Shown here: piece by piece, positions 16,969-29,005 of the stretch
How positions within the stretch are numbered: the stretch's first letter is position 1
How the letters are laid out: every line of letters starts with the position of its first letter
Assembly (NCBI GenBank): GCA_964036295.1
Contig: OZ038463.1
Span: forward strand, 496,001 to 560,000
Direction of reading: 5' to 3'
Length of the DNA: 64,000 nucleotides
From: Plumapathes pennacea
Taxonomy: Eukaryota; Cnidaria; Anthozoa; Antipatharia; Myriopathidae
Made by a program: the position numbers and the translations under genes
The notes under the pieces: model-generated
The model's input: only the letters and a program-made list of their open reading frames with translations
What the model was told of the DNA's origin: nothing
The model's database searches: none

Positions 16969-19900
16969 TCAATTTCTTACATTATTGCAATAACTTTGAT
17001 CGAAGTTTCCCCTAGTAACTTTATCGCTATACTGCCCCTCGAAATTCCCGGCCTTTCTGTATCGACCAACAGCATAAATGCACTTCATGCCATCTTTAGA
17101 CGTCTCGGCCATACCCATGCCAAGATCAAGGCTGTCTTTCCATACAACTTGTGTGAAGTGTCCAGTATTCATGTTGAAACCACCACGGTTGAAGTTGTAC
17201 TCGCAAACCTCGTCATACCTTTATGTACAAATAAAAGTAATTTAGAATTGTTACCCCTCCCATGCTGAAAGTGTAACTTTCATCCGAACCAAAGTCCTTG
17301 CGTTCCCGGCAAATGTTCTCCCAATATTTTTTTTTTCTGAACTTCAAAATGCTGCTAAATTTGGTGTATATACGTAATGTGAGCCTGTAACTTTGGATTT
17401 TGCATGTTTTCGTGCTCTTTTCATTTCTGGCACTCAAGTCATGTGGGTCACGCGCCCGGGGGGGGGTACTCCTCAAAATTTTTGGTGGGAATGTGCCGCC
17501 CGGGACTGAAAACCCCTACCCTATTTCAGACCAAAGTTTTCAATTTTCGACAGACCAAAATTTGCAGTGTTCGACCTTATTTCAGACCAAATATCAAAAT
17601 ATCCGACCCTAATTCAGACCAAAGGTTAAAATCGATACCCTATTTCAGACTAAAATGCTGACACACACACCCGGGGTCACGCGGACCTCCAACTGCAAAG
17701 GACTAACTGGGAATCGACTGTCTAAATATCTATCCCAGACTGCTCAGTCACTGGATTAATACTTCATGGGTTGGAAATTTCTCTTTAGTTAATTAGGATG
17801 CTGCTATAGATCTTACCACATTTTGGTTGTTTCGCTTCCTGTCAGTGGCACACCATTCGTTTTGCATGCGTACGCCAGGTTCTCGCCGACATTATCACCT
17901 CTCTCCTGATTGGATGAATGTGTCAGCGATTGCATACTGGCAATCTTCTGGGCGTACCCCTGTGCCTGGTTGCTGAGATCTCTGTCCAATATCATAGGGT
18001 CTGCATTATGCACTTGGCGATATTTATTGTGTGCCTGCAATGCATCTTCTGCAAACTCTGGAGCAGCTGTAGGACAATATTATGACATGATATGCTGATT
18101 CTTGTCGGGGTTTTTCTTTTTCTTTTTTTTTTTCTTTTTTTTTTATCAAGAAGAAGAAAATATAAAACATTCCATGAGGTGACTGTAAAAATGATGAGCC
18201 CCTCCAGACAAAATTAATTATTTCATACTCAAACCATTACGGTATGTGCCCGTAAAAACAATGGTGAGGTACAATACATTGTTGTGTGTGCATCTTGGCT
18301 ATCAATCTTTGGTTTATGAATGTTTACTCCAAAAATTAACCCTCGTCATGGCTCCTGGAACTATTCACACGGAAATACGTTTTTGATCCTGCGACCGCCA
18401 TATATTTCGAGTCAGCGGTTATTTATCGAAACTGTGAAATTGTCGTCACATCAATTTTCGTAGTTTGTGCAGCGCCTGCGAAACTCAGTTAATTTTTTTT
18501 CTAAAACGTAAATGTTTAACAAGAAAACAAAACGTGCACACAATATCAAGTTCACCTCTGGTAGATCTTTGGAAGTGACATCACAAGAACGTATTTCTGC
18601 GGTGCCTGTGCGCATGCGTCAGTTTACTTACTCTGAGGGGCTGGACTCCCGGCAGGACCCCCTGTATTCCCTGGAGCCGTCACACCCCCTTGTCCAGCAC
18701 CGCCAAGGCTACCAGTATTGCCGCCTCCCCAGTTTCCACCGCTGGGTCTCTGTCTGTTCCTGTATCGATTCCTGTATCGATTCCTGTATCGATTCCTGTT
18801 TCGGTTCCTGTTTCTGTATCGATTCCTAAACCTGTTGCTGCCCCACGGTCTTGAGTTTGTCCCCTGCCGGGAGTTGACTGTGCCCTCTTCGTCGTCTTCA
18901 TTGGACTTTAGTTCCGGCACACTTGGCTCATCCGTTAAGATGTCTGGTTCTTGAACTCCCTGTTCTTGAAGTAAACTTGAATTATGATTAGAATTAGGAT
19001 TATGATATAGATCAGGATAAGGATAAAGGATAGGATTAGGATTAAGATCAGGATTAGGATTTGGATTATTAGGATTAGGATTATTAGAATCAGGATCAGG
19101 ATTGGGATCAGGATTAGGATTAGGATTAGCACTAGCATTAGGATTAGGATTAGGATTATTAGGATTAGCACTAGCATTTGTATTAGGTTTAGGATTGGAA
19201 TAAGGATAAGGATTAGGATTAGGATTAAAATTAGGCTGTACCACCATATTTGGAACAAGAGGCATAGTAGTTGTGATTGTGTTGAGGTTAGTTATATTAT
19301 TTTGTCTCGACATCGAAACTTTGTCGGAATTTGATTTCGGTGCCGTGTTAGAGTGGTCATTTTGGCCATTTACGTCCTGTATATCCTTATTTGTTTTGCT
19401 AACATCAACTGATAGAGGCTGGCGATGCTCGTTTTCCTTTTCTTGCTCCAACAACCCTTGTGCTGGGAAGTGGTCAGAGTTTGTAACTGAGGAATTGTGA
19501 CTAATCTGCTGATCTTGGTTTTCATTTTTGCGGCCTTGCATGTATTTATTTGTTTCACTGAGATCTGTAGATAAAGGCAGACGAACGAAACTATTTCCAT
19601 GATTTTGCTCCAGCAAACCTTGCATTGAAACATGGCCAAAGTTTGTTATAGAAACATTGCGAGTAACTTGCTCGCCTTGCCTTTCGTTTTTGTCATGCAT
19701 TCCTTTATTCGTTTCACTGACATTTGCTGACATCGGTGGATGATAGTCATCTTGGTGTTCTTTTCTCTGCAGGTCTTGCGTTAAAGTATGGAAATGATCT
19801 GGTATCGGTGGTTTTTGAAGTGCTTCTTCATCCTGGCCTCTATTTGTTCCTTCTAACTCATGGTATAATTCGCTGACGTCCTGCGCATTTCCTTCTGGTT

Positions 19901-21766
19901 CCTGTTGTACTGCAGCTGACATCAGAGTATTGTTACTTGTCATCTGCGGTGCTTGCTTGACATCATGTATCGGTTTATCATGGTGAAGAGGAAATCCTGT
20001 AGCCATTTTTACAAAATAAACAATCTTCATCGTTTGATTTCTCGCATGTAGCAGCGTGTTCTCTTCCGCTTGCTGGAATCCTTGTGCAAGCAGGTTCTCT
20101 GGGTGTACGTCCTGGTCACTCTCTCTTTGTTGCTGTTTATAATGCTGCTCTGCACTCTCCAAAGCTGGAACGGAAATGTGGTCAAAAGTTTGTGATCCGT
20201 TTTCATGCTCTGCAGTGTCTAATTTGTCTGGCATGTTTCCATGATTCGCATTATCCACACTGTTGTCTCGAAATCTCATTTGTGTAGTTGTCTTTGACAA
20301 GAACCCTACCTTTTCTGGTGGGGAAAAAGCATATTGCAATGTGGCATTCTGCTTTGCGTGCAGTGTTCCATTATTATTGATCTGGCTATTTTCTGGCTCA
20401 TTTACAAGTGATGCATCAACTTTTGGAGTAATGTGCTGCATATCAAGAGGTGCTTTCAGTCGAATAAGTCCAGATTTATATCCGCTCTTATTGTTAAAGG
20501 ATTTTTGCACATTTTCTTTAAGGTTTGTCACGTTTGGCAACGCCGTGTCTTGTCGCTCACCACCCATTCTGCTGGCTGGTTGTGTTGACTCTTTCCCAAC
20601 AAGTCCGTTTTTTGTAATCTCGGTTTGTGCCTCAGTTTCATGTGAACCGCCTTTGCCATATTCATAATGCAATACCTGTTTAATCTTAGTTTCAGGAAAA
20701 TCATCTTGACGAGGATTTAATTCATCGTTCTTAAATTGTTCTTTATGACTCCCGTCAAAGTTTACTTTTCGTCCCAGGTGTCCTTTTCCGGTCTCTTCTC
20801 TTATCTCGGGTTCTTCCTCTGACTTTGGCCAAACTTCGTCTCCATCGTCTATCAGTATTTCATGGTTCAGGAAAACTCCATTTCGCAGTACAGTCTGGTG
20901 TTTTTCTGCAGAAAACAGCCTTATTTTATTCGATTTATTGAGATCGTGTCCTTTCACCAAATGACCGTTTTGACTATCATAATCATTATTCTTGTTGCTT
21001 TTGAGCAACACTGGCCGTGTTCCCCAGGAAGGTTCTTCCTGCGGAGCTCCATCGTCCTTTACGGGTGACAAATGTAGCAAGAAATTTCCTGCCGCAGACC
21101 TAAGCACCTGTTGTCGTTTCTTTAGTGTCGTTGACTTCTTTGAAAAAACCTGCAAAACTATACACAAACACAAACAAAGAGAATCAGCATAAAGGAAAAC
21201 CATGTTTTGCTGTCGGTAATGAGACATCAGCCGGCTCTTTGAGCTGCCGTCCAATAACAATTGAAAAATATTTGTGATAATTTCTACGCTTCTGCTGAGC
21301 TGCGCGACCAGGACGGTTAGATTGGAGGTGGAGAAAAGACAAAATCGCCACATAGCTAAGGTCAATATTTGGGAGGTGGGAAGGGAGTAAGAAATCTCCG
21401 AGGCATGTTATGTGTCTTAGGCCATGCTGATAATTCTGGTATTGGTATTGCTGTATACGGATACTTACCGTTTGTTTACCTAAGACTTGCTTACCAAGAT
21501 TTCTGCACAATGCTCCCTTAAAATAGAGTTACTTGGAAGTGACTGTTCACGGCAACAATAGTACGCTAAGCAACCAAATGGAATTATTTCAGGAGCAGTG
21601 TACATTTCGTGTGTGTGATTGCATTTAGTTTGGCCGAATTACAAATAGATGTACAATGGCTAAACAAAAACTGGGTTAAGGTAAGTCACCGAGAAGTTAT
21701 CAAATGATCCATGGACGTACCGTGACCGCTGACAACTAAAACCCACAGCAGACTGAGTGGAGACAT
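16969..21766 (-). CDS. large secreted CAP protein C with repeat-rich disordered region
   Basis: Proposed exons are 21721-21766 (signal peptide MSPLSLLWVLVVSG, ending phase 1), 18632-21088, 17817-18066 and 16969-17218. They total about 1000 aa and every junction is phase-consistent. The acceptor at 21089 has a weak pyrimidine tract; a stronger tttgcag at 21150 would be out of phase with this signal exon, so the 5' join is uncertain. The huge second exon is hydrophilic. It contains imperfect repeats of about 50 residues around SETNK and QGLLEQ, an Asn-Pro hexanucleotide tract, an Arg-Asn-Arg-Tyr tract and a Gly-rich tail. The last two exons are one CAP domain (AHNKYRQVHNADPM, His in LTHSS, GENLAY, YDEVCEY, GHFTQVVWK). 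Unlike gene B it has no extra C-terminal tail. The gene is head-to-head with protease P2. Confidence 0.8.
17450..17685. repeat. dispersed repeat with CTATTTCAGACCAAA units
   Basis: A G-rich start (cccgggggggggtactcctc) is followed by several variants of ccctatttcagaccaaa. Related material occurs at 34678-34735 (same start phrase) and at 35160-35340 (the motif in the opposite orientation). It lies in an intron of gene C. It looks like a dispersed, internally repeated element of unknown class. Confidence 0.6.
18759..18829 (-). repeat. coding 12-bp minisatellite (Arg-Asn-Arg-Tyr)
   Basis: Tandem variants of cctgtatcgatt on the plus strand encode an Arg/Asn/Tyr-rich basic tract in gene C. The first copies are almost identical, which suggests recent expansion. 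Confidence 0.8.
18984..19240 (-). repeat. coding hexamer array (GGATTA)n encoding Asn-Pro
   Basis: The plus strand reads aggattaggattaggatta with interruptions for about 250 bp. On the coding minus strand this gives an Asn-Pro dipeptide run with Asp, Tyr and Ser substitutions inside gene C. The unit differs from the telomere hexamer by one base. Confidence 0.85.
19370..19790 (-). repeat. imperfect protein repeats of about 50 residues in CAP gene C
   Basis: At least three consecutive copies share the pattern S-[AT]-[ND]-[LV]-S-[EK]-T-N-K followed by a Gln/Asn-rich stretch, N-x-S-x-T-N and then QGLLEQ. Divergence between copies is moderate, so this is an older expansion than the flanking micro-repeats. 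Confidence 0.65.
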
Positions 21767-23818
21767 GCCTACTTTCCTGGGATAAAATAAAACATTGAGA
21801 TAAACATCGACTTAATTTGTGGGGATTCCTGGTCGTCAGATAATTTTTCTCTGCTAGGCTGGCAAAAGAAATAAGTGGTGTGAAACACCAAATAATAGCT
21901 TTGAACAATAACGCCGAATATAGTAGTTTATTATTTGGCCAATAATTTGCCAGGATCTTTGCTGAGTTTTGATTCGCAGAGCCAAAAAGTGTGTTTTGAT
22001 TGATTATAACGTCATCCTACCCTACACCCCAGAAGCTTTCTTGGAAGTGATATATAAATTTTTGAAAAGTTAAAAAATGTTCCTTTCATTTGTGCTTCTT
22101 GTGTACTGTGCCACAATAGTCTTAAAGTGCGCGAGGACTCACCACAACAAAAGCCACAAAACAAGGCTTCGTTTTCCCAGCAGCCAAGTATTCTACGACG
22201 ACAAAAAGCTTTTCCTCTCTCGTGTAGGGAAGGTAATATAATATTTAGTGCATTGCATAATCTAATATGCATAGCAATAGATGGCACAGTGCGTGCCAGG
22301 TAGGTCAAGAAGGGGAACAGGACTTGTTCATTTGAGACCAATGAGAGACGGGTATCAATTGAAAAGCAGTGTATCTTTTTGTGTGTCGTACACACAGAAA
22401 CCGTCATTTATAGATGTTTGTCTCTCATTATGGGATTATTGTGACTTACGTGAGAGTAAGTATTTCTGCATGTCAGACTTCGGATTTGGCTAACTCGGAG
22501 TACATTATGTGTTTCTTAACCTGCCTTTAGCTCCTGCGCTCAAAATGCAAAGTAGTTAGATTTTATAATTACATACAATAAAAATATTACTACTTTTTGC
22601 CTGTTTGCATGTTGTCATTTGCCGCACCCCAGCTTACTGTATGGGCTTTGCGAAAAAATCAAAATTGATCATTTTACAAATAAAAATCAAATTGATCATC
22701 TAAACAAATTTATCACTTTTAGGAGACAAGCTAGAGCTGGTTACTATACATTTCGCAGTGGTGAGAGAGGGCGCAAAAGAAAAAAATAACAAGCTACACA
22801 ATTAATAATTTTAACTTTCTTATTCCTTTTACTACGCAGGTCATAAAAATATATGGGAAGTCCACATTTCAACATTTAAGCAATTAAATAAAATAGAGGG
22901 TTTGTGCATGGCGGCCATGTTGGATGGCAAGAACAATAGAATTTAAAGAAATGCTATTGTCATGGAAAAATATTTTATTGTTTTTGCCATCCAACATGGC
23001 CGCCGTGCAGACCCTCTATAGCACGTCGGACACAGGTTCTTAAAAAAGCACCACAATACACCAGCTATGCCGGCGTTTCAACCAACACATAAACTAAGGA
23101 TCCAAGCCCATCTTATAGGTAAAAGCTGATTGAATTGGTTCTGTTCTCATGTCCTGTTTACGTCGTTGCAATAAACGCTACCAGTTTTTTCCACACAAAT
23201 TTTGTGATGGTTTCAGGGCTAGCTAATTATTAGTTGGTTTTAGTTGATATTCTGACATTCATTACAGCTGTCCTCATTTTAATATATGTTCAACAACAAA
23301 AGGAGCAACTCTGTTTACAATATTTTGTCACATGAAGGCAACAGCATGAGATATAAGACTGAAGCATGACAAAAGAACAAAATGAATGTGTTAGTTCCAG
23401 CCCTATACTTAAGTGTTTAAAAAGCAACAACAAGAACGTTTGTACTCGTTACCAACGTTAACCCTTTGAAGTGTACAAACTAGAAGGTTAGATCAAGAAA
23501 GTTCGATAGCTGACGACGTTAGTATGACTAACGAATGATGCAAGTGACATTTCATGTTAAACTACAAATACAGATGCTTCAAAATAATATAACTCTGCCT
23601 TCTATTTCATTTCAAACTGACATAATGAAATTTGGACTTGCAATGTCAAATTTAAGCAGCAAGACGAAAATATAGAATTACTGACAGCTGGAATCGCAAA
23701 GGTGCGCGCAGTTGGCGTTGTTAAAGGATCCTTGCTTCATAAATGATCAGGTAATCTGCTGTGCCGTCGTGGTGGTGAAAACGTTAAAAAAGTGGTTTAG
23801 TATTGATTGGAAGTAACA
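21767..23818. other. divergent intergenic region between CAP gene C and protease P2
   Basis: About 2 kb separates the start codons of C (-) and P2 (+). Apart from a MITE-like palindrome near 22.9 kb nothing coding was recognised. Both promoters must lie here. Confidence 0.5.
22894..23018. mobile_element. short palindromic MITE-like element
   Basis: The left arm tagagggtttgtgcatggcg continues ccatgttggatggcaa. It is mirrored by ttgccatccaacatggccgc and cgtgcagaccctcta at the right end, around an AT-rich centre. Arms are about 37 bp in a 125-bp unit. No transposase is present. Confidence 0.7.
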
Positions 23819-26284
23819 ATGTCCCCCATCGCCAAGACTCTTGTTTTCGTTTTACTTCATAATCTTGGTGAGAGCTACAGTCTACTTCAGTAGTTAACAG
23901 AACACATAACATAATTTATCTTTGTTAACCACGATGCACTGCTCCAAACGCTCTACACATCGTTTCAAAGCTGGTTTATTACCACAATCATTTTTATCTT
24001 GCAGGGCAGTGGTCCCAAGTGGAAGGTAAGTTTAAATTCCTTTGTCATTTTATTTGTTTCTGTTGCTTGACACTATATATTAAGCAGGTTACTTTAATAA
24101 TATACGAACTAGAAAATGAGCTGAACAAAAGGACAAAAGAAAGCGGAAAAGAGGGACTAAAGGAAAGAAGGGGGTAAATAACGTGAACAGAATTACCATA
24201 GAATTGAACCTATACAAATGCAAGTTTAGTAGTCTACACGCATGCATTTTTTTCACTTCATTTCCCCTTTCCCTTCCCTGCCTCCATCTTTCTCTCTCTA
24301 TCTTTCTAGCTTTTAGTTTATGTTTCTCTCGTTCATATTCTCTTTCACATCACTCAGAGTGAAAAATTATTAATGCCAAAATTTTCACGTTTTTCCTTTT
24401 CTGGTATCTTTTGTTTTCATCAATCTTTGCTTTTTTATCCGCTAGCGTTTTTTATTTCCAACATAAATATCAACCTTACCCGAAAAGTGCAAGTGAGAGA
24501 TTACTTTGTGGTATGGCCCTGTTAAACAAAATATGTTGTATCTCATTATGAACAATCATACCTCTCTTTGGGTTCTACTATAAAAGGTGCTTGCGGCTAC
24601 CGCCCTGGAGGACGCATAATTGATGGCCAAAATGCTCTCCCTAATTCATGGCCCTGGATGGCTCAGATTAACTACCTCGGTGGTCATCACTGTGGAGGAG
24701 CGCTGGTGAGTCCTCAGTGGATTGTGACAGCGGCTCACTGCGTGAACCACGTGGCGGATCCGTCAAGTTACAGCGATCTTCAGGTCACTCTTGGTGAGCA
24801 CCGACGCAGTACAACCGAGGGACCTGAGCAGATGTTTCAAGTGGCACAGATCGTAGTGCATCCTCAGTACGATAAACCTAGTGCAGTCAACAACGACATC
24901 GGTAATGACGTTATTAATTCGAGATCTATAGTACAGTACTAAAAGACAAGGCTGATACATAGCACGCGCGATCTGATTGGTAAACGCGGCGTGCATCATA
25001 AAAAGGCAACATAGCACGTGTGCGTCTCAGCTTGGCTCCAGCCTGGTATCTTGACTCTTTTTTGCCAGCTTATTCCGTACCTTATCTTATTAAAAAAAAT
25101 AAAGCCCTTGTCAAGGTGCTATGTTGGTTGTGCTGGAGTTGTAGAGATTGTAAAATACACTTCAGAATTTTGGAAGTATTCCGCGGCGTAGTAGTGCTTC
25201 TCCGCGCCCTTTCCTCGTGTTCGTATATATTCCCACGTGTTTCTTTAACTCAACACGTTTTTACAAAGGCAGGTAAGCAGGCGGACGGGCACATGCACAG
25301 GCCACCATATTACCAAAAACCGATCAGCCATTCAAATACTAGGAAGAAGATAAATTAACCATTTCAGTACGTTTGTTTGTATAGTCCTGATTTAAGGTCC
25401 TGACTTAAGGTCCTTCTTTTCAGCTCTCATCAAGCTTGACCGTCCAGCGTTGATCACAAGGCACGTTAAGTTGGTTTGCCTACCAAACCTGCACTATCAA
25501 GTGCCTGCGGGTAAACAGTGCTTTGCCACAGGTGGGTTACAGGGTCACAGATTTGGACAGGGAGTCGAACAATTTAGAACAACTAAAGATCGATTCTGGA
25601 TCAAACTTTGACCTTTCATGAGAGTCAAACGTCATTTTGAAGCTCTCATTGACTGCCCGCTGATAAAAAAGGTAAAAAAAAAAAAACAAAAACAAAAACA
25701 AAACAAAAACAAAACAAAAACAAAAACAAAAACCCTTTTCAATTTTTGAGACGTCTGAACATTAGTAAGTTTGCCCAAACAAATAAAACAGAAAAACGAT
25801 GAACCTCAAATGTTGTCATGGTCGCTTACGAGAGGTTTCGCTATAGATTTTGAAACCAATCCGTACTTTGTTACTCTAGATGGCTGTTTAAGGGACTAAT
25901 TTTTAGTACCTTTAGTACCCTTAGTTTTTGGCTTATTTATGCTGCACAGGTTGGGGTCTGACCATCCCCGGAGACTGGAACAGTCAATCGGACATTCTGC
26001 AACAAGCAAAACTGCCTGTAGTGAATGACCGAGAATGTAAGCGAAGTCATCAAGGTGCCGGTATCCCGGTAACCGACGCGATGTTCTGTGTGGGTCACGG
26101 AGGATCGAGTTCAATAAGCACGTGCAACACAGACAGCGGTGGACCCATCGTGTGTCGGGGCCGCAGAGGACGCTGGGAACTTCAAGGCGTGGTCAGTTGG
26201 GGCCTGGGAGGGTGTAAGGCTGGGTACTACTCCGTCAACGCCAGAGTGAGCAAGTTCACGAACTGGATCAACTCCTGGATTTAA
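23819..26284 (+). CDS. secreted chymotrypsin-fold serine protease P2 with altered oxyanion-hole residue
   Basis: The exons are 23819-23867, 24005-24025 (a 21-bp micro-exon), 24587-24901, 25424-25531 and 25950-26284, all phase 1, giving 275 aa. A short signal peptide (MSPIAKTLVFVLLHNLG) and a Gln/Trp-rich linker precede the S1 domain, which starts CGYRPGGRIIDG. The triad is His in TAAHC, Asp in the NDI-ALIKL join and Ser in DSGGP. The residue pattern before the catalytic Ser is STCNTDSGGP. Position 189 (chymotrypsin numbering) is therefore Ser, as in chymotrypsin, and position 193 is Thr instead of the near-invariant Gly. Activation would be at Arg followed by IIDG. There is no WSC-like module, unlike P1. 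Secretion is inferred. Whether the enzyme is fully active is open because of position 193. Confidence 0.87.
25673..25735. repeat. A-rich AAAAC microsatellite
   Basis: A run of A followed by alternating AAAAAC and AAAAC units lies in the last intron of P2. Confidence 0.9.
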
Positions 26285-26625
26285 CTTAGTCAAGGTATTT
26301 AACACAAGACATTAAAATGAATCTTTTTGTACAATCTAACCCTGAATGTTTCCCACTATTAGCTCCCAACGTGAAATAGCTGCTAACTGGTAGTTTTCTC
26401 TTTCCATCTCAGGTGTCTTGCGGGGAACTTCCAGTCTGCAGTTGCAATCAAAGCTTAACATGTTCTCAATAAGCAAAATAAACTTTGAAAACCACTTGCG
26501 TTTGAAATATTTAGTGATCTATGAAATTCAATTCGTCTCGCCAAAGTTGCGCTGCAATTTGTCTTTATGGATCACATTTTCGCATTTTTGACAAATAACC
26601 AAAACAAAAAACAACAAACAAAAAA

Positions 26626-26681
<56 letters not shown>

Positions 26682-27728
26682 ATTGAAACTAAAGCTTGGG
26701 TTAGACTAGCTCAGAATAAAATTTTGCCACTTGACTCTCAAAGCAAGAACGTTCAAAACCTTGGAGGACATATGAGCTTTAAAGCTTTCAAAGCGAAGTC
26801 ACGTATACGTAAAGAACTAGCAAAGTAACAACAAAGCAATGATTGTTTATTGCTGTATCGCAAACTGATTGCAGGATGAATCCTTTTGTCCAAGTGAACA
26901 CTTTCGTGCCAAGAATTTTGAGATCCTTCCTCGCCGCCAGAATTCCTTGCGCGCGTAGAGGTTCACCCCTCGGGAATAGAAGGTTGTCGAGTCAATTTCT
27001 TTGTTTGCATGAAGCTGCGATCGAGTGCGGTCACGCGACCACAAGATCCTCCAAAATATTAACATATTATTCTTGGGTTGCAATTGATTTCTGAAGATTC
27101 AGAATACAAAGACATCACGGCCATGTTGGATCCACTTACAATGGAACTTAACGAGCAATTTTTTGTAACAGTCCTCCGACATGGCCGCCTTCATTTCAAA
27201 TGCAACCCAAGAATTGTACCTTTTTGCCCCCAGAACTGAAAAGTCCACATCCAATTAGTTCAAAACCCAATTTTTGGTTGTCTATTGGCCTAAGTTTGGT
27301 GGCAATTTCTTTTTTGGAGACTTGATAAAGCTTCACATGGGCCGCTGTGTTGGTGGAGTGTTCACCATCATGGTCTCCAATAACTCGGAACACGAACTGA
27401 AACTGATTTACCTAATTTACGACTCAGTTTGATTATGTGTTTACTTCACATCTTTGCACCCACTCAATTTTAAAATGTTTCGGGAGAAAAAACTTTCTAA
27501 TTCAGCCGCAAGCATCGATTTTAATCGACCAGGAGAGTGTGACACTTTCTATCGTATTACCTGTGAGACCATGATTATGAACAGCTTGGTAGCCAGGCTA
27601 TTTGCATTCACTTGGCCGCTTGTCAAGAAGAGAGGCCTGGTGTCACACTTATTTGTCACAGACCTTCGTTTGGTATAAAGTTCGTCCTGCATGCAGTATA
27701 GTCCAGCAGCTCCTGCTCCAATACCAGC
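26285..27728. other. intergenic region between P2 and the DUSP gene
   Basis: It contains the P2 3' end, an A-rich tract at about 26595-26680 and two opposed copies of a catggcggc/gccgccatg-like phrase near 27120 and 27180. Similar phrases occur in other inverted-repeat elements of the window. No exon was recognised. The DUSP promoter should lie at the right end. Confidence 0.5.
26477..26482 (+). promoter_or_regulatory. polyadenylation signal of P2
   Basis: AATAAA lies 193 bp after the P2 stop codon. A weaker ATTAAA occurs closer, near 26311. Confidence 0.45.
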
Positions 27729-28945
27729 ATGGGCAATGGAATGAACAAGGTAAGAGAATGGAGCAAATAATCGTTTGCATGCTTCACGAAACTGACGCAT
27801 CCTCGGATTTTTGCGTGCTCATTCAGCGAACGACTCAGATAATAAACACTGCACAACATCTGAAGTATTTCATTCGTAAACGCGTGCTTTTGGCGCCTGA
27901 ATATTTGCGATTTGCGTTATTTGTGTAGCTATTTGTTTTAAGAATAAGAATTTGCAAACGTTGGTTGTATAGTGATTTTATCATGAAATTGGCCTTAATT
28001 TTCATCGATCTGCTCTGTAAAATAAAACCAGCTGTCATGTTCTGTTCGATTTTATTGTTGTTGTTATAATTCATATATTCTGTCTAAATTCTATAATGTC
28101 GTGCAAACTTTTCTTTGTAAATAACAGGTTCTTCCAGGACTTTACCTTGGAAATTTCAGAGGTAACGTGCTCACTCTACTGCTAATTCGTAATAATTATA
28201 TGCTCACTATAACACCTTATCCTTTCAAAGTCGCCCTTGGGTACACAGGATAGTTGCTCACTGGAGGTCAAAACAACATAGAACACTAAAAATGATGCGT
28301 TTAACCATTAATAGTATTGCACCAGTCAATTAAAACTCTGCCCCTCCGACCCCGGGGACATACCGGGGAATTTAACATTTTCCCAGGGGGCTAGTTGGCT
28401 GTTAAATGTACCTGTACCCATGGTTAAATACGCACATGTTTAAATCCCAACCCTGTCTGCAATTATGTCCCGGCCGGGCCAGGGTTTCAAATGAATGGTG
28501 CATAATAATAAGAGGTTCCACTAGACATGCATTTATACCAAGAAGGGATGTGTATTATACAAGCCACCTCAAAGGGTATTATTCTAACACTTTGGTCTGG
28601 CATAGAGGTATATAGGTGCTATGAATTTTGGGGACAGGTCTGAAAAATAATTGAAAACTATGGTCTAGAAGAAGGTTGTAGGGTTTGAGAATCATGCAAC
28701 ATACTCTGTAGAATGAGTGTGCACAGTTCTGTGGACATGTACCACTTCAAAATGAGGATTCACAGCACACTTATCCTTGACAAGGTATTGACTAGAACTA
28801 GATTGAGAGAATGAACTTCTCATTTATCCCAGCTTTATAGCCATTAAACAGCAAGTCATCCTTGCAAATTGGCTTGTATAAGCAGCTGAACTGGGGTTGT
28901 AAAGACATTTCCAGAGCAACAAGTTTTTTACCGTAAAGCAGTCTT

Positions 28946-29005
<60 letters not shown>

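Noticed and set aside
18935..19258. Plus-sense complement of the Asn-Pro array read as an Ile/Leu-rich membrane protein on the minus strand in another frame
   Set aside because: It is an out-of-frame reading of the hexamer array inside CAP gene C; the hydrophobicity comes only from the repeat.
21660..21908. Minus-strand frame starting MFKAIIWCFTPLISFASLA as the signal peptide of CAP gene C
   Set aside because: It looks signal-like but has no in-phase donor; the overlapping MSPLSLLWVLVVSG exon ends at a good gtacgt donor in the required phase.
28328..28500. CCCCGGGG-rich segment in the DUSP intron as a CpG island or exon
   Set aside because: It reads as a dispersed repeat (gaccccggggacataccggg) and has no coding frame in phase with neighbouring exons.
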